The notes beneath the pieces were generated by a model. It was not told the origin of the DNA. It ran no database searches and was given only the letters and a program-made list of their open reading frames with translations. Position numbers and translations under genes: made by a program. Below are positions 15,055 to 22,594 of a stretch of DNA of 40,569 nucleotides, one piece after another. The stretch is from positions 1-40,569 of the forward strand of contig JAEEHC010000045.1 in assembly GCA_016280635.1 (NCBI GenBank), given 5' to 3'. How positions within the stretch are numbered: position 1 is the first letter of the stretch; each line of letters starts with the position of its first letter. The stretch comes from Erysipelotrichaceae bacterium (GTDB taxonomy: Bacteria; Bacillota_I; Bacilli_A; Erysipelotrichales; Erysipelotrichaceae).

Positions 15055-15782
15055 CCATGCGGCTTGATAACCATCTGGTAAACATCGGTCTTTTTACCAC
15101 CCGCTCCCGGGCTCAGCAGGCGATCAGGGAAGGCCAGATAATCATAAACGGCCGGCCGGCACATAAAAGCGGGATGGAAGTTAACCAAAATGATGACATC
15201 CGCTTCGTCAAGCCGGAAATGACCTTTGTATCCCGGGGCGGTTATAAGCTTTGGGCGGCTCTGAATGCCAATGAAATTGATCTGAAGGACAAGACAGTAC
15301 TGGACATTGGGGCCAGCAGCGGTGGGTTTACCGACTGCTGCCTGCAGGCTGGGGCTAAGAAGGTTTATGCCTACGATGTCGGTCATGACCAGCTGGACTC
15401 ATCCCTGCGCAGAGACTCCCGAGTATGTGTGGGTGAAGGAATTAACTGCCGGAATCTGAAAGCACAGGATTTTTCTGAACCGATTGATTTCATCTGCATG
15501 GACGTTTCCTTCATCAGCTGTACCAAGATGCTGGATGCCATTGAGTCAGTCCTACGAAAAGAAGGTGAGGCCGTCATCCTGTTTAAACCGCAGTTTGAAG
15601 TCGGTCCGCGCTATCTCAATGGACAGGGCATTGTGTCAGATGCTAGAATAACAAAGGAACGCCTGGATGAGACCATCGCACTGATCCGGGAAAAGAACAT
15701 GGAAGCTGTCTCGGTTATCGATTCACCGATCAAGGGCGGGGACGGCAATAAGGAATATTTGATTTATCTGCGCAAGAAGTAA
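15051..15782 (+). CDS. tlyA: TlyA family rRNA (cytidine-2'-O)-methyltransferase
   Basis: A 243-residue protein with an N-terminal S4 RNA-binding domain (MRLDNHLVNIGLFTTRSRAQ, then IREGQIIINGRP) and a FtsJ/RrmJ-fold methyltransferase domain. SAM motif I is VLDIGASSGGFTDCCLQAG, and the YAYDVGHDQLDSSLR and IDFICMDVSFIS blocks follow. TlyA methylates 16S and 23S rRNA 2'-hydroxyls and is often called a hemolysin homologue; a true hemolysin role is not implied. GTG at 15051 has AAAGGA four bases ahead and overlaps the ispA stop; ATG at 15057 is the alternative start and loses only two residues. recN follows with no argR/ahrC gene between, unlike Bacillus. Confidence 0.9.
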   Translation: MTMRLDNHLVNIGLFTTRSRAQQAIREGQIIINGRPAHKSGMEVNQNDDIRFVKPEMTFVSRGGYKLWAALNANEIDLKDKTVLDIGASSGGFTDCCLQAGAKKVYAYDVGHDQLDSSLRRDSRVCVGEGINCRNLKAQDFSEPIDFICMDVSFISCTKMLDAIESVLRKEGEAVILFKPQFEVGPRYLNGQGIVSDARITKERLDETIALIREKNMEAVSVIDSPIKGGDGNKEYLIYLRKK

Positions 15783-15810
15783 CAATCAGGCATTATAGAG
15801 GTGCATTTAC

Positions 15811-17469
15811 ATGATTGAAAGCTTACATATTAAGAACTTTATCCTGATTGAGGAACTGAACATCGAATTCAAGGACGGCTTCAGCGCTTTCATCGGCGAG
15901 ACCGGCGCCGGCAAGAGCATTTTCATTGACGCCATCGGCATTCTGCTAGGCAGCAGGCTGACCACGGCAATGATCCGTAAGGATTGCGAGCGGACACTGA
16001 TTGAAGGCAGTTTTACCGTTGACGAAAGGATCCGCGGGATTCTGGAAGAGGCCGGTTTTGACAGTGATCAGCTGATAGTTTCCCGTTCACTGAGCGCTGA
16101 CGGCAAGAGTGCCATCCGCATCAATCAGCAGCTGACTACCGTAGGCTTTGTCAGGGATCTTTTTGCCCCCTGCATCGACATTCACTCTCAGAATGACAAT
16201 CAGTACCTGCTCAATGAAAAGTACCACCTGCAGCTTCTGGATGAATACTGCGGCAGCGAAGAACTGCTGAAAAAGACTTCCGAACTCTACCGCAGCTATC
16301 ATCAGCTGGAAAAGAGAGAAAAGGAACTGGAAGCCACCAGTTTCAACGAATCGCAGATCGAAATGATCCGCTATCAGATAGACGAAATCGAGCGGCTGGA
16401 GATCAGTGAACTTGACGAAGACGAAGTTATTGAGGGAAAACTGAAAATGGCTGCCGAAAAGGAAAAGGTCATGAAGAGCATCGAGGAGATCCGCGACCTG
16501 TTTTCCAATGACGGCATTCTGGACAAACTCTATGCATTTAACAGGCTTTCTTCATCTCTGGCTTCTCTAGAGGTAATCTCCCCGAACATTCAGAAGATAA
16601 ATGATGCCTATTACGAGATCAGCGACAACTATGAGACGATGATGGACGCGCTGGGATCAAATGACATTGATGAAAATGAGATCAACCGGCTTAATGAACG
16701 GCTGTTTCAGCTGCAGAAAGCCAAGCGCAAGTATAATACGACCCTCAAGGGATTACAGGAATACCGCCAGCAGCTCAACCACCAGATCGAGGAATATGAT
16801 AACCGCGATTTCATCCTTTCTCAGTTAAAAAAGCAGAAGGACGAGGCCTATCTGGCTTATCAGAAGGCTGCTGAACAGCTTTCCCAGCTGCGCCGTCAAA
16901 AAGCGGTAAGTCTGCAGGCTGACATTGAAAGGCAGCTCAATGACCTTTCCCTGCCTAAGGCGCGCTTCGTGGTCGAGTTTAGTGAAGGAAAGCCATCGGC
17001 AAAAGGCAGCGATGAAGTCCGCTTTACCATTTCGATGAACAGCGGACAGAATCTGCAGCCTCTGGCTAAGGTAGCCAGCGGCGGTGAGGTCAGCCGGCTG
17101 ATGCTGGGGTTAAAGGTCATCTTTGCCCGGCTTCAGGGCAGCCGCTGCATCATCTTTGATGAGATCGATACCGGGGTATCCGGTTATGTCGCTCTTAACA
17201 TCGGCTTGAAGATGCACCAATTGGCTAGAGACATCCAGGTCTTTGCGATCACGCATCTGCCCTCGGTGGCGGCCTGCAGTGATAATCACTATCTCATCAG
17301 CAAGAAACAAAGCGAGCAGTCCACTCAGACAACCGTCGAACTGCTTGATGAGCCGGGTTTCATTGAACAGCTGGCCATCCTGTCCTCCTCAGCCGTCTCT
17401 GAGACGTCCCTGAAGGCAGCTGAGGAACTGTTGGAAAACGCCAGAGCGCGCTGTCAGGAAGAAGCATGA
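15811..17469 (+). CDS. recN: DNA repair protein RecN
   Basis: A 552-residue SMC-like ATPase. Walker A is GETGAGKSIFIDAIGILLGS (about 30-49). A long coiled coil spans about 150-370. The ABC signature is VASGGEVSRLMLGLK and Walker B is CIIFDEIDTGVSG, followed by VFAITHLPSVAA. RecN acts early in double-strand break repair, gathering DNA ends. The fold is complete and the length normal (550-570). It overlaps xerD by four bases (ATGA), so the two are translated together. Confidence 0.95.
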   Translation: MIESLHIKNFILIEELNIEFKDGFSAFIGETGAGKSIFIDAIGILLGSRLTTAMIRKDCERTLIEGSFTVDERIRGILEEAGFDSDQLIVSRSLSADGKSAIRINQQLTTVGFVRDLFAPCIDIHSQNDNQYLLNEKYHLQLLDEYCGSEELLKKTSELYRSYHQLEKREKELEATSFNESQIEMIRYQIDEIERLEISELDEDEVIEGKLKMAAEKEKVMKSIEEIRDLFSNDGILDKLYAFNRLSSSLASLEVISPNIQKINDAYYEISDNYETMMDALGSNDIDENEINRLNERLFQLQKAKRKYNTTLKGLQEYRQQLNHQIEEYDNRDFILSQLKKQKDEAYLAYQKAAEQLSQLRRQKAVSLQADIERQLNDLSLPKARFVVEFSEGKPSAKGSDEVRFTISMNSGQNLQPLAKVASGGEVSRLMLGLKVIFARLQGSRCIIFDEIDTGVSGYVALNIGLKMHQLARDIQVFAITHLPSVAACSDNHYLISKKQSEQSTQTTVELLDEPGFIEQLAILSSSAVSETSLKAAEELLENARARCQEEA

Positions 17470-18410
17470 AGACGGTAAGCGAAGCCATTGAGGATTATCT
17501 CTATTCCATAAGGGTCATCGAGAATAAGGCAGCTAACACCGTTACTTCCTATCAGAACGACCTTAAGCGCTATGAGGATTATCTGAAGCGCTTTGAAATA
17601 ACGGACATTACCGAGGTAAATTCCCAACTGATCCAGGAGTTCATCGGCGATGCCCTAAGCGAACTGTCACGCTCATCAGTAACCCATCTGATCACTACCC
17701 TGCGGGGATTTCACGGTTATCTGTTTCTGACCTATAATATTCCCTCACCGATGGGAAGTTTGAGCATCCGCCGGACTCAGGATCATCTGCCGCTGTTTCT
17801 CAATGAAACCGACATGAATAAATTGTTGGAAAGCTGTGATCTCAACGATCCGAAACAGTATCTGCATCATCTGATCCTGCAGCTGATCTACGTATCGGGA
17901 CTGCGGGTATCAGAACTGTGCAACCTGCAGATAAAGCAGGTTAACCTGTCCCACAGCCAGTTGCGGATTTTCGGAAAAGGTTCAAAGGAACGGCTGGTGC
18001 TGATCAATGATCAGACCTGTCAGATGATGAACCACTACTTCACTTTCATCCGTCCCGGCTTCAATCGAAAGAAAAACAATTCACTGTTTTTTATCAACCA
18101 TCTCGGTAATCCCGTCAACCGCCAGTATGTCTTCAATCTGATCAAACAGAAGGCGGAAGAATTAGGGCTTAATACCGCCATTTCACCCCATAGCCTGCGC
18201 CACAGTTTCGCTACCCACATGCTGGCCAGCGGTGCTGATTTACGCAGTGTGCAGGAATTGCTGGGCCACAGTGACATCTCTACGACCCAGATCTACACCC
18301 ATGTACAGAACGAACAGCTCCGGAAAGCCTATGATCTGCTTCCCCGAGCTGAGAGAAATGAGAATACGGAATTTAAGGAGGAAGAGAAAAATGTTCAGAA
18401 CATTAAGTGA
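17466..18410 (+). CDS. xerD: Site-specific tyrosine recombinase XerD
   Basis: A 314-residue tyrosine recombinase. The N-terminal SAM-like core-binding domain is about 1-90. The catalytic domain has all active-site residues: Arg in YVSGLRVSELCNL, Lys in FGKGSKERLVLI, HxxR in HSLRHSFATHMLASG, His in LGHSDISTTQIYTHV and the Tyr nucleophile in the same block. Xer recombinases resolve chromosome dimers at dif with FtsK. XerC versus XerD cannot be separated with certainty. The C-terminus runs about 20 residues beyond the usual end, in a charged tail (ERNENTEFKEEEKN) that covers the ribosome site of glnA and overlaps its first 20 bases. Confidence 0.9.
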   Translation: MKTVSEAIEDYLYSIRVIENKAANTVTSYQNDLKRYEDYLKRFEITDITEVNSQLIQEFIGDALSELSRSSVTHLITTLRGFHGYLFLTYNIPSPMGSLSIRRTQDHLPLFLNETDMNKLLESCDLNDPKQYLHHLILQLIYVSGLRVSELCNLQIKQVNLSHSQLRIFGKGSKERLVLINDQTCQMMNHYFTFIRPGFNRKKNNSLFFINHLGNPVNRQYVFNLIKQKAEELGLNTAISPHSLRHSFATHMLASGADLRSVQELLGHSDISTTQIYTHVQNEQLRKAYDLLPRAERNENTEFKEEEKNVQNIK

Positions 18411-19827
18411 ATGCAAAAAGTTCATTGAGGAAAACGGCATTGAGATTATCGACTTCAAGATGGTCGACATTGACGGCCGCTGGCGCCATGTATCCATCCC
18501 GGTAGAAAGGTTTACCGAGAATACCCTGAAATACGGCATCGGCTTTGACGGTTCCAACTATGGCTTTGCCCCGGTAGAAAACAGCGACATGGTCTACATT
18601 CCTGACCTTTCTACCGCCTTTCTGGACAGTTATGCGGAAGTAAAAACGCTGGTCATGACCGGTGATGCCAAAGTCATCGGCAAGGACAGCAACTACGACT
18701 TTGATCAGTATCCCCGTAATGTACTGAGAAGAGCGACTGAATATCTGAAGGAAAGCGGAATCGCCGACGAAATGCTGATTGGACCGGAATTTGAATTCAA
18801 CATCTTTGATAATCTGCGCTTAAGGATCAGACCAAACCTGATTAATTATGAACTGACCAGTGATGAATCCACCGTAAATGAAGACGGCATATTTGGCGGT
18901 GAAAGCCCAAAGTATCAGATTCAGCATAAGGCCGGCTATCACGCTGATCTGCCTTCTGACAGTTTCTATGATCTGCGTTCCCGAATGGCCTTGGAAATCC
19001 AGAAACAGGGCATCAAGGTCAAATACCATCACCATGAAGTCGGAGCCTGCGGTCAGCAGGAGATCGAAGTTGAGCTTTGCGAAGTAAACAAGATGGCCGA
19101 CAATACCATGAACATCAAGTACGTGGTCAAAAATGAAGCCCAGAGAGACGGTAAGATTGCTACCTTCCTGCCCAAGCCGGTTTATGGCGAAGCCGGTAAC
19201 GGAATGCATGTTCACATGCTGCTTAAAAAGGACGGAAAGCCGGTATTCTATGACGCTGAAGGCTATGGCGGTCTCTCTCAGACAGCTCTGTGGTTCATCG
19301 GCGGTTTACTCAAACACGCCAGAAGTCTGTGCGCCATTACCAACCCGACTTCCAACAGCTACCGCCGTCTGGTCCCGGGCTTTGAGGCACCGGTGACCAT
19401 CGGTTATGCCATGGCCAACCGCAGTGCCGTTGTCCGCATTCCCGCCTATGTAAAGAATCCGGATGAAAAACGCTTTGAACTGCGCAATCCTGACGCTACC
19501 ACTAATCCGTATTACTGCTATGCGGCTATACTGATGGCCGGACTGGATGGAATCAGAAACCGGATCGATCCCAAGGCGAATAACTGGGGACCGTTTGACT
19601 TCAATCTCTACAACCTCTCCGATGAGGAAAAGAGCAGAATTCAGTCATTGCCGGCCTCATTGCCGGAAGCTCTGCAGGCACTCAAAGATGACCATGAATA
19701 CCTCATGCAGGGAGGCGTATTCTCAGAAAGACTTCTGAACATCTGGATCAGCCGCAAGGCCAAAGAATATGAAGAGATCGAAAGGATACCGCATCCGGCG
19801 GAAATTGCCAAATACCTCGATCTGTAG
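18391..19827 (+). CDS. glnA: Glutamine synthetase, type I
   Basis: A 478-residue GS I that makes glutamine from glutamate, ammonia and ATP. The beta-grasp N-domain holds IGFDGSNYGFAPVENSDM. Metal-site glutamates are in LIGPEFEFN (Glu133/Glu135), and GNGMHVHMLL and NPTSNSYRRLVPGFEAPV form the active-site blocks. The sequence NLYNLSDEE (Tyr near 408) resembles the adenylylation site NLYDLPPEE of GSI-beta, unusual for a Firmicutes GSI-alpha; no adenylyltransferase gene is in the window. The frame is open to 18232, but AAGGAGG at 18374-18380 and the family N-terminus fix ATG 18391, inside the xerD tail. No glnR repressor gene precedes it. A strong terminator follows. Confidence 0.92.
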   Translation: MFRTLSECKKFIEENGIEIIDFKMVDIDGRWRHVSIPVERFTENTLKYGIGFDGSNYGFAPVENSDMVYIPDLSTAFLDSYAEVKTLVMTGDAKVIGKDSNYDFDQYPRNVLRRATEYLKESGIADEMLIGPEFEFNIFDNLRLRIRPNLINYELTSDESTVNEDGIFGGESPKYQIQHKAGYHADLPSDSFYDLRSRMALEIQKQGIKVKYHHHEVGACGQQEIEVELCEVNKMADNTMNIKYVVKNEAQRDGKIATFLPKPVYGEAGNGMHVHMLLKKDGKPVFYDAEGYGGLSQTALWFIGGLLKHARSLCAITNPTSNSYRRLVPGFEAPVTIGYAMANRSAVVRIPAYVKNPDEKRFELRNPDATTNPYYCYAAILMAGLDGIRNRIDPKANNWGPFDFNLYNLSDEEKSRIQSLPASLPEALQALKDDHEYLMQGGVFSERLLNIWISRKAKEYEEIERIPHPAEIAKYLDL

Positions 19828-19833
19828 AAAAAG

Positions 19834-19860
19834 ACAACTGACAGCTGGCTGTCAGTTGTT
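19834..19860 (+). terminator. Rho-independent terminator after glnA
   Basis: ACAACTGACAGC (19834-19845) and GCTGTCAGTTGT (19848-19859) are perfect 12-base complements with a very tight loop. A short T/A-rich tail follows and runs into the next promoter. Confidence 0.85.
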
Positions 19861-19862
19861 TA

Positions 19863-19891
19863 TTGATAAATCGTCAAAGCGGTTCTATAAT
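19863..19891 (+). promoter_or_regulatory. SigA-type promoter of the mntP-ZIP fusion gene
   Basis: TTGATA (19863-19868), a 17-base spacer and a perfect TATAAT (19886-19891) lie 32 bases upstream of the start codon. The leader is too short for a yybP-ykoY manganese riboswitch. Confidence 0.75.
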
Positions 19892-19923
19892 GAGTAAACG
19901 AATTAGAAAAAGAGGCGATCTGA

Positions 19924-21285
19924 TTGGGAATTATTGAATTACTGCTGCTTGGCGTCGGCCTGGCCATGGACTCCTTTGCGGTATCCATCTGCAAGGGGAT
20001 GGCTGTCCAGAAATTATCCGTAAAACAGTGTCTGACCTGCGGCATCTGGTTTGCCGTATTCCATTTTGCCATGCCTCTGATCGGTTATCTGGTAGGCTCG
20101 GGATTTGAGACCTTCATTCATTCCTATGCCCCCTGGATAGCCTTTGGATTACTGGCATACATCGGCATTTCGATGATAAGAGAAGCCCTGGAAGATGACG
20201 AAGAAGAAGCCGATGCCAACTTCAGCTTCAAAAACATGCTGATGCTGGCAATAGCCACCAGCATTGATGCACTGGCTGTCGGCGTTACCTTCGTAGCTGT
20301 ACCCGTAAAGGTCCTTTCCGGCAGTCCGATGGTAAATACCATTTTTGCCTGCGTTGTGATTGCTCTGATCATTTTTGTGATTGCCTTCAGCGGCGTCATC
20401 ATCGGAAATCAGTTTGGCAAGCGCTACAAGTCCGGTTCCGAGGTACTTGGCGGAACAATTCTGATCTTCATCGGCATCAATACGCTGATCGATTCAATCA
20501 ACAACACCAGCGAAAACGCCACAATATATTCACTGCTGATACCGCTGGTAGGAACGCTGATCGGTTCCGGCTATGTCTATGTCAGAGGTAATAAGCTGAC
20601 GGAAAAACTGCGCGTCATTCTGGCTGGCGGATCCATCGGCATCATGATGTCAATTACCGTCTGGGGACTGATTGAGCCTTCATTCCACTTCCACATTGAT
20701 CAGGAAAAGCAGAAACCGCTGATCATCTTCCTGATATTCCTTTTAGGAGTGATCCTGCAATATGGCATCGACCATCTGGTTCCCCATACGCATGCCTTTT
20801 CCGAACTAACGGAAGGCATGAAGAGTGAGATGGACCATTCCTTCCGGGTCATGATGTCAGAGGTCATCCATCACATTCCTGAAGGCTTTGCCCTGGGAGC
20901 GGTATATGCCGGCTACTATCTGGAAAGCGGCTGGATCTCATCATCAGCGGCCATCATCATGGCAATAGGCATCGCCATTCAGAACTTCCCGGAAGCACTG
21001 TTTGTCGCCCTGCCGATCAGGGAAAAAGGAGAGCAGATCGGAAAGGCCTTCATGATGGGCTGCATATCAGGCATATCGATCCCGATAGTCGGCGCCATTA
21101 CCATCGCCATTACCATGCTTCTACCACAGTTTCTGCCTTATATTCTGGCGCTGGCCGGCGGCTCGATGATCTTCAATGCCGTTGAAGAGATCCCGACAAT
21201 GGCGGTTGATGAGGATAATGACAAGTCGACGATTGCGTTCATCATCGGTTTTGCCCTGGTAATGCTGATGTTCTTTATTAAATGA
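19924..21285 (+). CDS. Fusion of MntP-type manganese exporter and ZIP-family metal transporter
   Basis: A 453-residue membrane protein of two complete transporter families in one frame. Residues 1-190 are MntP: six hydrophobic segments with the paired acidic motifs LGVGLAMDSFAVSICKG (Asp16) and ATSIDALAVGVTF (Asp115). Residues 199-453 are a ZIP transporter (GufA/ZupT-like): LLIPLVGTLIGSG, then VIHHIPEGFALGAVYAG (His316/317, Glu320) and AIQNFPEALFVALPIRE (Asn354, Glu357), the two metal-site helices, and VEEIPTMAV near the end. The join is only about ten residues (DSINNTSEN). MntP exports Mn2+; ZIPs usually import Zn, Fe or Mn, so the net role is unclear. The TTG start at 19924 has AGAGGCG seven bases ahead and gives the normal MntP N-terminus. 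Confidence 0.85.
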   Translation: MGIIELLLLGVGLAMDSFAVSICKGMAVQKLSVKQCLTCGIWFAVFHFAMPLIGYLVGSGFETFIHSYAPWIAFGLLAYIGISMIREALEDDEEEADANFSFKNMLMLAIATSIDALAVGVTFVAVPVKVLSGSPMVNTIFACVVIALIIFVIAFSGVIIGNQFGKRYKSGSEVLGGTILIFIGINTLIDSINNTSENATIYSLLIPLVGTLIGSGYVYVRGNKLTEKLRVILAGGSIGIMMSITVWGLIEPSFHFHIDQEKQKPLIIFLIFLLGVILQYGIDHLVPHTHAFSELTEGMKSEMDHSFRVMMSEVIHHIPEGFALGAVYAGYYLESGWISSSAAIIMAIGIAIQNFPEALFVALPIREKGEQIGKAFMMGCISGISIPIVGAITIAITMLLPQFLPYILALAGGSMIFNAVEEIPTMAVDEDNDKSTIAFIIGFALVMLMFFIK

Positions 21286-21315
21286 AAATGTTCCGGTCAA
21301 ATGGCCGGAACATTT
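21286..21315. terminator. Bidirectional terminator between the transporter and the minus-strand genes
   Basis: AAATGTTCCGG (21286-21296) pairs perfectly with CCGGAACATTT (21305-21315). It starts one base after the plus-strand stop and overlaps the end of the minus-strand acetyltransferase gene. It carries T-rich sequence on the plus side and TTTCATTT on the minus side. Confidence 0.85.
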
Positions 21316-21803
21316 CCTTTTGTGATCGAATAGTAGATTAGATCTCTTTCGATGCCAAGATAGGTCATTTCCCTGGCAGAATAATGGTCATAGGACATCC
21401 CGCATTTTTTCATGACTGCTTCTGACGCCTTGTTTTCGGGAAAGAAGGAAGCGTAGACTATCTTCATCTTTCTTTCTTCAAAAAGGTAGTCAAGAAAGCA
21501 CCTGAGCGCTTCCGTGACGTAACCGCGGTTCCAATAACGCGAACCAATCCCGTAGCCGACTTCGCAACTGTCCGGCTTTTCATCAAAATACAGAATGATG
21601 CCGATCATCTGGCCGGTTTGCTTAAGCCGGATGGCAAACATTCCTTGACTATTGACATAATTGCTGATGTCCACATCTTCCTCCTTTTCTGCGTAACGGC
21701 AGACAAAGGTTTTCAGAACTTCACAGTCATGAGAAATGTTGGTGAAGTAATCATGGCGGTCATCTGGCGTTAGCCGGTCAATTATGAGTCTTTCCGTTTC
21801 CAT
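21297..21803 (-). CDS. GNAT family N-acetyltransferase (RimJ/RimL-like)
   Basis: A 168-residue GNAT protein beginning METERLIIDRLTPDD, the usual start of the RimJ/RimL subfamily. GYGIGSRYWNRGYVTEALRC is the acetyl-CoA binding R/Q-x-x-G-x-G/A region in its RimL form (W-N-x-G-Y-x-x-E-A), followed by NKASEAVMKKCGM. Such enzymes acetylate protein N-termini, small amines or antibiotics; the substrate is not predictable here. The frame runs eleven residues further upstream, but AAGGGAG five bases ahead of ATG 21803 and the family alignment decide the start. It is cotranscribed with the SanA-like gene upstream, separated by ten bases. Confidence 0.85.
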   Translation of the reverse strand: METERLIIDRLTPDDRHDYFTNISHDCEVLKTFVCRYAEKEEDVDISNYVNSQGMFAIRLKQTGQMIGIILYFDEKPDSCEVGYGIGSRYWNRGYVTEALRCFLDYLFEERKMKIVYASFFPENKASEAVMKKCGMSYDHYSAREMTYLGIERDLIYYSITKGNVPAI

Positions 21804-21813
21804 GAATCTCCCT

Positions 21814-22497
21814 TTAGTCAAGCGTGATCTCGCCATTGCCGGAAATGTCGATGGCTTCGCCTAGATAGGTAGGAAGCGGTTTGAAAAGGCACCATAAAAA
21901 GTCCTTGCAGCGGCCGGCACATTCCCGGATGTCCCAGTAAAGCTGTGACATGAAGCGGTGTCCCACCGCTATGGTACCTTCAGCCTGGATTCCTAACGCC
22001 TTGGCGTCATAGAGAGCCCGGTAAAGATGATACTTCTGGGTTACCACTACCGCCTTATTGACGCCAAAGACGGCCTTAGCCCGGTACATTGTTTCGTAAG
22101 TGGAAAAACCGGCGTGATCAAGAAAGATGTCCTCAGAGGCCACTCCATGGGCGATGGCATAGCTTCGCATGACATTTACCTCATCATAATCAGACTGCCC
22201 ATGGTCGCCGCTCATCAGGATCTTGGGCGCTACACCGGCCTTGTAGAGCCTGATCGCGGCATCCAGACGGTCTGATAATAATGGCGAAGGTGAATCACCC
22301 CAGACCCCGCAGCCCAAAACGATGATGCACTGATATTCATCACTTTCCAGTGAGTTTTCAACAGAGCGCATACGTGGCCTTGATGAAAGACAAACAATCA
22401 GATTCATCGTAATTGTCAGAATCATCACCAGAATGATAAAGATGAGCAGCAGCCTGATCATCCCAGTAAATAATGATGTCTTACCCTTTTTTGACAA
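21814..22497 (-). CDS. SanA/YdcF-like membrane protein (DUF218 fold)
   Basis: A 227-residue protein with one N-terminal membrane helix (about 15-37) and an outside DUF218 (ElyC/SanA/YdcF) domain. IIVLGCGVWGDSPSPLLSDR is the opening strand and loop; PKILMSGDHGQSDYDEVNVM and VVVTQKYHLYRALYDAKALG are the other family blocks. SanA and ElyC are linked to envelope barrier function and peptidoglycan precursor metabolism in E. coli; the biochemical activity of the family is poorly known. The TTG at 22497 sits eight bases after AAGGAG and is preferred; a GTG at 22506 abuts the ribosome site and is too close. Confidence 0.82.
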   Translation of the reverse strand: MSKKGKTSLFTGMIRLLLIFIILVMILTITMNLIVCLSSRPRMRSVENSLESDEYQCIIVLGCGVWGDSPSPLLSDRLDAAIRLYKAGVAPKILMSGDHGQSDYDEVNVMRSYAIAHGVASEDIFLDHAGFSTYETMYRAKAVFGVNKAVVVTQKYHLYRALYDAKALGIQAEGTIAVGHRFMSQLYWDIRECAGRCKDFLWCLFKPLPTYLGEAIDISGNGEITLD

Positions 22498-22554
22498 AAA
22501 GATCACTCCTTCGCTTTAAATATTAGCACATTAAACAGCTTAATTAATATATCC

Positions 22555-22582
22555 CATAAGAAAAGCACGGCTTGTGCCGTGC
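22555..22582 (-). terminator. Rho-independent terminator after the acyl-CoA synthetase gene
   Basis: On the minus strand GCACGGC and GCCGTGC (22565-22582) flank a four-base loop and are followed by TTTTCTTATG. It lies just past the stop of the acyl-CoA synthetase gene. Confidence 0.85.
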
Positions 22583-22594
22583 CTGTTTCTCTGC

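Noticed and set aside
18232-18390. Upstream-extended start for glutamine synthetase
   Set aside because: The added residues are xerD coding sequence in another frame; AAGGAGG and the family N-terminus point to 18391.
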